Made by a program: the position numbers and the translations under genes. This document shows positions 56,590 through 64,000 of a stretch of 64,000 nucleotides of DNA, in pieces. The notes beneath the pieces are model-generated. The model made no database searches and was not told the DNA's origin. It saw only the letters and a program-made list of their open reading frames with translations. This stretch comes from Alisma plantago-aquatica (taxonomy: Eukaryota > Streptophyta > Magnoliopsida > Alismatales > Alismataceae): NCBI GenBank assembly GCA_963693085.1, contig OY856412.1:1126134244-1126198243 (forward strand), read 5' to 3'. Every line of letters begins with the position of its first letter. Position 1 is the stretch's first letter.

Positions 56590-59500
56590 TTAAGAGAAAA
56601 GAGAAGGGTATTTTCTTCTCATTTCATCCTCTAGTTCCCAAGTGGCTTCTTCGACACCACGGTGATTCCAGAGGACTTTCATAAGGCTTATTTCTTTCTT
56701 CTTTAGCTTTTTAATTATGTAATCAAGGATTGACATTGGTCCTTCCTCATAAGTTATATCTTCATTCAATTCTACTTCCATAGGTTGTAGAACTAACTCG
56801 GTATTAGGGTGACATTTCCTCAGCATAGAAATGTGGAACACAGGGTGTAACTTCTGCAACTCTGGAGGTAACTCTAGTCTATAGGCTACCTTTCCAACCC
56901 GTTCAATGATTGGATAAGGTCCCATAAATCTAGGAGCTAATTTCCCTTTAATTCCAAAATGAAGGACTCCTTTCCAAGGCGAGACCTTAAGGTACACTCT
57001 GTCTCCAACCTGGAACTCTAAGGTTCTACGACGTCTGTCAGCATAAGACTTCTGCCTATCTTGTGCAGTCTTAATCTGTTGTTGTATCACTTTGATCTTT
57101 TCTATAGTCTGCTACACAAGATCAGGACCTAACAACTGATGTTCACCAGTCTCATACCAACATAAGGGTGATCTACAACGTATACCATACAAAGCTTCAT
57201 AAGGTGCCATATCAATGCTATGTTGATAGCTATTGTTATAGGCAAACTCTATCAATCTTAGGTGTAGATCCCAACTTCCGGTAAACTGGAGAGCACATGC
57301 CCTCGGCAAGTCTTCCAAGGTCTGTATAGTCCTTTCAGACTGTCCATCAGTATGTGGATGAAAGGTTGTACTAAACCTTAACTTGGTGCCTAAGGCTCTG
57401 TGTAACTGCTCCCAAAAATGACTTGTAAATTGGGGACCTCTGTCAGAAACTATAGTGACTAGAACTCCGTACAATCGCACTATCTCTTGAACATACAGTT
57501 GTGATAACCTTTCAGCAGAATAGGTTGTTTTGACAGGTAAGAAATGCACTGTCTTTGTCAACCTATCAACTATTACCCAGATGGAATCATGTCCTTTGCT
57601 TGTCCTGGGTAGGCCAACAACAAATTCCATGGTCACATGGTCCCACTTCCACTATGGTATGGGTAAAGGTTGCATTGTCCCTGCAGGCTTCTGGTGTTCA
57701 TCTTTAACTTGCTGACACACAGGACACCTTAGGACAAACTCTGCAACATCCTTCTTCATCCCAGGCCACCAATACATATCTTTTAAGTTTCAGTACATCT
57801 TGGTGCTCCCTGGATGCGTGGCATACATCGAAGAATGAGCTTCTTCCAGGACTAACTTCCTCAAGTTATCCACATCCGGTACTATCATCCTCCAATGATA
57901 ACATGCCACTTGATCATCTGAATCATGGAAACCATCTCGCTTCTCATCACCATACTCAGACATAATCTGCTGAATTGCAACATCAACTTGCTGTGCCTCC
58001 TTTATCTGCTCTCTTAGGGTAGGTTTAATGTGCATCTCAGCTAACAAATAGGCTAACAATGACACCTTCAACTGCGCATTGTCTTGCCTTAAAGAGATAA
58101 GCATATCTCTCCTAGAGCATACTAAGGAGTTTAGTTGTGCCCTATCCATGGTTGATGTTTCTGATTTCCTACTCAAGGCATTTGCAACCACATTAGCCTT
58201 CCCTGGATGGTAATCAATTGTACAATCGTAGTCCTTGATTAACTCCATCCAACGACGTTGCCTCATGTTAAGTTCATGCTGAGAGATAATATACTTAAGA
58301 TTCTTGCGGTCTGTGAAAATCTGGACTGTCTCTCTGTAGAGATAATGTCTCCAGATCTTCAAGGCATGAACCACAACAACTAACTCCAGATCATGTGTCG
58401 GATAATTCTCTTCGTGTTTCTCAAGTTGTCGAGAAGTAAAAGAAATCACTTGCTTATCCTGCATCAACACGCATCCGAGTCCATTCTTGGAGGCATCACA
58501 GAAGACTACATATCCTTTACCTTGCTCAAGTAACACAAGAACATGTGCACTTGTCAACCTCTCCTTCAACAGCTAAAAAGATTGCTGGCACTTATCACTC
58601 CAGGCAAAAGGAACATCTTTCCGGGTTAACTTGGTCAAAGGTAAGGCTATAGAACTAAAGTTCTTAATGAACCTTCGGTAGTAGCCAGCTAACCCTAAGA
58701 AACTACGAATCTCTATTGGTGTCTTCGGTTGTTACCACTGTAGAACAAATTCTACCTTCTTAGGGTCAACATGAATACCTGAAGCAGATACCACGTGTCC
58801 AAGAAAAGATACTTCCGGCAACCAGAACTCACACTTGCTAAACTTAGCATATAGCTTATGTTCTCTTAGCAAAGTTAGAGCCTGACGGAGATGATGTTCA
58901 TGCTGCTGAGCATCTCTACTATAGATCAAAATGTCATCTATGAAGACAACAACACATAGATCAAGGAAAGGTCAAAAGATTCTATTCATGAGTTCCATAA
59001 ATGCATCTGGTGCATTAGTTAGTCCAAATGACATAACTATGAACTCATAGTGACCATACCTCATCCTAAAGGCAGACTTGGATATGTCACTGTCCTTAAT
59101 ACATAGTTGATGATATCCAGACCTCAAGTCTATCTTCGAGAAGACGGTTGCACCACGCAACTGGTCAAAAATATCACCAATCCTCAGCAGAGGGTACTTA
59201 TTCTTTATTGTTACTTTATTGAGTTGTCTGTAATCAATACACAACCGCATTGACCTGTCCTTCTTTTTAAAAAACAAAATCGGAGCACCCCAAGGTGAAG
59301 TGCTCGGTCGGATGAAACCCTTCTCAAGCAATTCTTGAAGTTGTTTCTTGAGTTCTGCCATCTCGGCAGGCGCCATCCTATACGGTGTTTGAGCTATAGG
59401 TTGTGTATCTGGGATCAAATTGATTTCAAAATCAATTTCCCGAGGCAGTGGCATACCTGGAAGCTCTTCAGGAAACACGTCTTCGAATTCCCTGACTATA

Positions 59501-61218
59501 GGAATTTCAGCAGGGTTAGGACTCTCCATGATAGTATCTACCACATGGGCCAAGAATGCATAACATCCTTGCCTCATCAGCTTAGTAGCAACCACAGCTG
59601 ACACAAGATAGGTGGGTAGAATCTTTCTCTCTCCTTGAAAGATCCATATGTCACTTTCATCAGCAAACACAGCCTTCTTGGATTCACAATCCAAGACAAC
59701 CCTATACCTTTCCAAGGTATCCATCCCAAGGATTATATCAAATCCTTGCATCTCAAGTGGTATAAGATCCACTTGAATGCGATGATCAGAATAGAAGAGG
59801 ATGCAGGGAGAGCATACCTCCTACAAAATAGCAGACCCTCTCAACCGAGTCTCTAGCAACAAGCTACCTGCCCTATCACTGACTTTCATATTGCAGTTGT
59901 GAATCACTCTCCGAGTGATAAAGGAGTGCGTAGCACCCGGGTCAATCAAAACAGATATAGCACAGGATTTAGACATATCAGAATATAGTAGTTCCATCTG
60001 ACCTGCCATAACCCGTGGGTTGACCACTGCATGAGGTGGGTTCATAGCATAGAACCTCATTGTCACCTGAGGTTGAGTTGGTGCTAACGATCCAGCTTGA
60101 GATGCTTGTCCACGTCCTCTACCTTCTCCTTGAGACTGCCTTCTCTGTGATCCCTGTTGATTCTGTCTCTGAGGCTGTGTCACACTGACAGGCCTAGACC
60201 TACAGTCCTTCATCAAATGTCCCACCTTCCCACAGTTGTAGTAGCTTCTTTCCAGTTGTTGTGGTCTTGGTGGTCCTGTAACTGACATTGATGCTGAACT
60301 ACGAGTCTCTTATAGTGGTAGGCTTCGTCCTCTACCTCTACTTGGTATCCACTGTGTTTGAGTACTAGATCTGGGTGGTGGAGGTGTAGGTGCAGAGAAT
60401 CTAGGCTTCTTAAAGTCTCTAGATGAAGAACCCTAGAACTGCGGATATCTCTTATGGGTTTGCCTCTTATCGGTTACAGATCTCTCTATCCTTTAGACTG
60501 ACTCAATGAAGGTAGCGAACCTCTCCCAATTTTCTAGGGCAGACACGGGAGTAGTCAAATCGACATTCAAACCCTTCTCGAACCTTATAATTCTCTCTTC
60601 TTCTATGGCAGCCATGTGCGGACAGAACCGCAGCAACTCCATGAACTTAGCTTCGTACTCGCTCATGTTCATCATACCTTGCCTCAATCTCTCGAACTGA
60701 GAGATCTTCTCATCTAGGAAGGTCTTTTGAAAATATATGTTGACAAATCCCCGACGAAAGTCTTCCCATGAGATCTCTACTCCAGGCCTCTTCTGCTCTT
60801 CCATGGTCCACCAGTGACCAACACTTCCTTTAAGAAGATAGACAACATGTCTAACCTTCTCAACTTCAGGGATGTTAAGGATTCTGAAGGCTTTCTCCAA
60901 CTTGGTTAACCACAGATCGGCATCTGCGGGGTCAGCTGTCCCAAAGTATTCGGTTGCTCCGACACGACAAAGTCGCTCAAATGTGTTACCGATACCTTGT
61001 CCTTCAGGATGGACAGGTGGCCTTGGTGCAGGCATGGGCATCCTGTCAGTGATATGTGTCATGGCAGTCATAAACTGCTCAAACATGGTTTGAACAGTTG
61101 GGTTACCCATGTCAGCTGGGTCAAACTGAGGTGGCTCCCTAGGTGGCTCAGGTATGGGCTATTCTATTTCTGGGTTCCTTGCACCTTCTCGAGGTGCAGC
61201 AATGCTACTCTTAGCCAT
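56590..61218 (-). pseudogene. Chromovirus gag-pol polyprotein, eleven stops, frame intact
   Basis: One frame starts at ATG 61218 (MAKSSIAAPREG). In order: gag capsid (GTADPADADLWL, VGHWW), a zinc knuckle near 60240 whose first Cys is Tyr (YNCGKVGHLMKDC), protease with DPGATHSF near 59940, reverse transcriptase ([30 protein letters not shown] near 58940), RNase H ([10 protein letters not shown]; the family's ADALSRK reads ANALSRK near 58180), integrase with a CPVC finger, core VIVDRLTK, SDRGPQFTS and GQSERTIQ, and a chromodomain at the end (EEATWELEDEMRRKYP). Stops begin at 61161, 60495, 60435, 60312, 59823, 58974, 58734, 58575, 57792, 57654 and 57114, all in the same frame. It makes no full product. 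Confidence 0.9.
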
Positions 61219-61356
61219 GTACTCCTCATGTGGCTCAAACATCCTTATATATCTTCTTCCCCTGAGGAGCAGAAGATTCTATTAGATAAGAAAGAAACAC
61301 TAAGGATAGACTCGACATCCTAAGTCCTATGTCTATGTAGACTCAACGAACCTTAG

Positions 61357-61368
61357 GCTCTGATACCA
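61357..61368 (-). other. Chromovirus primer-binding site
   Basis: In minus sense TGGTATCAGAGC, the Met-tRNA primer site, lies six bases after the 5' LTR end. Confidence 0.9.
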
Positions 61369-61374
61369 CTAAAT

Positions 61375-64000
61375 TGTGACCATTCGATCCATAAACCATG
61401 ATATAAACTCAACGGAATCATTCGATTAGCAGCGGAATACAAAGAATCACCGGAAATTAAAACTTTTTGAGACAAGATCTTTAAATCATAAAACTTCTTT
61501 CATAGAAACAAAATGAACAGTTTACATCTCTGTTAAATCACTTCTTGAGTGATTATACACAGCCAGATACAAAATCTCAAGATTCAAAACCAAAAATCTC
61601 AGACCATCTAACTCCAAGGACCTGAGAGTACAGAGACGACATATGACTATCTAACTATAAGACTCAGCAGTCAGTATCTCCACCTGAGATTCACTACTGC
61701 TCCTAGTGCTGCTGCTGCTGGTACTGATCACCTGCAGACTGGTTCCTTCGTCCTCGACGACCACCTAAAAAGTTGAAATCTACGGAGTGAGATAATTTTA
61801 AATAATTGTCCCAGCGAGAGTTATAACTCTCCGACAGAAGCTTTATTATAGCAATCAAAGAACAACATGAGCAATAAAAGCTTTTAAGGTAATCAACAAC
61901 AGATTGACTTAAGTGGAACAACAACATTTAAGAATATGAAGAACATACATACTAAGCAGTGTAATCATCAATCACTGTATCTCGTAGTTCAACCTAAGAA
62001 GATATGCTACATGGTTGATTATGTTTTACAAACATTATTATGCCCTGCGGAGATGAGGTATACCGCTCATACTCCAACTGATCACGGTTAAGTCACATCG
62101 GTATCATACCTAGGTCATCAAAAGAGCCAGATTCTTATGACCTCATCTTCCTCAGTCAGAGTGAGGATAAACATGCAGGACATCTAGTGTCTCTGCTAAT
62201 ATAGCTCACCAGGGTATTCTGGTACTTCGCTATTAGAGTCACAGTGGCATTCTGTACTCTCTTCACCATCGAAAGATTTCTTGTTTATCTCTCATCGATG
62301 CGGTATAAAAGATTTCCTCGGGAGAATAGTGTTACATCACCCCGGTATAAACATATAGTGAAGGGTTGATAGATTAAGATACATCTACATCAATTCCTAC
62401 ACTAGGATGTAAGGATATACACATCCATATTCCCCCACATACTCAAAAGTATGCGATCCAGGAGTTCTCTTAGGAAAACCTGTTTCACCATCATTTAGCT
62501 TCTGACAATGATGGATCTATGATCAGGGCTCTACATGGTATGATTATACTTGATTAGTTAGGTACACTTCAATATTCGTTTAACATCATTCATGTTCTCA
62601 AACATTAATCATAGCAGCTATGAAAGTAGAATACTAAATGTAACAAGTCTAACTCCCATCAATTGTCATTTCTTAATCATTTCATCACAAGTCATCTAAT
62701 TAGTATGACCTTGATGATACACTTGGCTCATACAGCCTATCATCTCATGTGATGCCACTTACTGGGCAATAGGATATGTCACTATTCATAAATCTAATAA
62801 CATGCTTTCAATGAATATGGTATCATAATCCTTACATGGATATGATCATCCTCATATAAGAACCTGCATGGTTAATTCAACTAATAATAGTAAACAATTC
62901 TTTTCAAGAGTTGTACCTTCATACTCTTACCAGAGCTAGGTTCCCTGATTTACATCAATTAGGGTTATCCAATCCCTACCATTATGATTTAGAAATAGTG
63001 GTTCCTCCTTCCATACTTAAATCATGAAGAATCATGCTTAAAAGCATAACTTGGAATTAGGGTAATTGTACATTTCATCAAATTACCCCAATTAGGGTTT
63101 ACTATTCACATTACATGTTATTACCCTAGAATTAGGGTTTACTATTCACTTCATAGTGAATTGAGCTCATATCATCCCATGTATGAGATACATCATCATT
63201 GATGCCTTCCAAAATAGGTTAAGATTCATCATTTATCATAATTAGGGTTTTTATGATCTCACACAGGTGGATCATTCCCTAATTATGCACATCCATATAC
63301 ATTGAAGGTACTTTACTTGAATTTTAACCATAAATGGTACTTTCTCTCTCCTCTTACTAATAGATGGTGATTACATCACTCTAGATTAGGTTAGGTCAAG
63401 TCCTCATTGGTTATTATAAGCCAAGTCACCACTATCATGTCATTAGGGTTTGATTAAAACAAGGTATCATCTATTTGAACCCTTCAAGGGTATATTGGTA
63501 AAGTACACCCTTGATTACTATCATGGGTCAATCCATTAGTCACTTAGTCCCTTAATGTCTTAGGGTACCATTAGGTTTTAGATTAGACCACCATTGGACC
63601 AATTACACCTTCAAAGGATTAAGCGAAAACAGCCCTAAAAGTCTCCAAACGGTTTCACCTCTCAACCTCCAAACGGTCTTGAGACCGTTTGGGGGCGTTG
63701 ACCGTTTGGGCACTTTGACCTCCAAGACCGCATGGTCACCAAGACCGCATGGTCACTAAGACCGCATGGGTGCATTGACCATTTGAGAGTGTTGACCTCC
63801 AAACCGTTTGAAATGAATCGACCTTGAAACCACATGAGATGAAACGATCTTGAGATCGATTGGACCAAATGACCTTGATATAGTTTGAGCCCAAACGGTC
63901 TTGAGACCGTTTGGCCCCAAACGGTCTTGGGACCGTTTGGCCTCAAAACCGCATGGACCTCAAAGGTACATCAAAGGTTATAATCGATTATGGTTATCTA
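61375..64000 (-). repeat. Chromovirus 5' LTR, partial
   Basis: Matches the three 3' LTR segments in order and has neither the LARD nor the solo LTR, so it shows both empty sites' context at least for the LARD (AGAAC near 61935). The right part is outside the window. It differs from the 3' LTR by scattered, mostly transition-type changes. Confidence 0.9.
63645..63950 (-). repeat. AAACGGTC hairpin array, chromovirus 5' LTR
   Basis: Same array as at 49060-49440, slightly rearranged: one extra copy of the GACCGCATGGTCAC unit near 63735-63765 and fewer hairpins near 63930. Confidence 0.88.

Larger units (their letters stand above)
39265..64000 (-). mobile_element. Tekay/Del-like chromovirus (Ty3/gypsy), continues beyond the window
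   Basis: A minus-strand element inserted in the Athila-like protease region. Its 3' LTR is 39265-56540 with two later insertions (39827-47390 and 50478-55530). The interior is 56541-61374 with a single decayed gag-pol gene. The 5' LTR starts at 61375 and leaves the window. After removal of the insertions and extra target copies the 3' LTR is about 4.66 kb. Gag-pol order and a C-terminal chromodomain place it among chromoviruses, with Tekay/Del the best fit. Confidence 0.88.

Noticed and set aside
61357..61368. tRNA-like sequence TGGTATCAGAGC
   Set aside because: It is a retrotransposon primer-binding site next to an LTR. No tRNA fold surrounds it.

Overview
This window is repeat-dominated nuclear DNA from a flowering plant. 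The evidence is Ty3/gypsy LTR retrotransposons with plant-type primer-binding sites, an L1-clade LINE with the plant zf-RVT and RNase H tail, CACTA (En/Spm) sequences, and a Cassandra retrotransposon carrying 5S rRNA sequence in its LTRs, a group known only from plants. I found no intact host gene and no functional tRNA or rRNA gene. The species cannot be resolved from this sequence.

Region 1 (1-11249) is one large inverted repeat with arms of about 5.6 kb and a loop of about 122 bp. Each arm carries the same dead LINE plus at least 230 bp of sequence beyond its 3' A-tail. The two LINE copies lie head to head around a folded-back CACTA-type end (5242-6058). Both arms share the same inactivating lesions, so the LINE died before it was duplicated.

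Region 2 (11250-25711) is AT-rich and mostly silent. It holds RNase H fragments of other LINEs (13526-14549), a decayed intron-containing CACTA gene with Transposase_24-like and Ulp1-like parts (14633-17850), a gag scrap (about 18690-19020), and a structurally complete Cassandra element with perfect TGATG target-site duplications (21400-22230).

Region 3 (25712-64000) is a nest of LTR retrotransposons. Layer 0 is an old minus-strand gypsy element with about 3.1-kb LTRs and a nearly emptied interior (from 25712). A plus-strand Athila-like element entered its 5' LTR at 32320. The Athila gag-pol region was then hit twice: by a chimeric, internally deleted element of a non-autonomous LARD-type family (35562-38607, TSD GGAGG), and by a large minus-strand Tekay/Del-like chromovirus (39265 to beyond 64000). 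The chromovirus 3' LTR itself received a full-length LARD (39827-47385, TSD AGAAC) and a 5-kb solo LTR of a related chromovirus (50478-55525, TSD TTAAA).

The most striking pattern crosses element families. The LTRs of three unrelated lineages each carry a dense array of short inverted-repeat (dyad) motifs, and each lineage uses a different motif: GTCGATACCATCGAC in the Athila LTR, CACGGCCGTG in the LARD family, and CCAAACGGTC...GACCGTTTGG hairpins in the chromovirus LTRs. In the LARD and chromovirus families the motif persists in relatives whose flanking sequence has diverged. A second pattern concerns decay. The chromovirus gag-pol keeps one frame for about 1540 codons with eleven stops, nearly all explicable by C-to-T or G-to-A changes and with no net frameshift, as expected from silencing by cytosine methylation.
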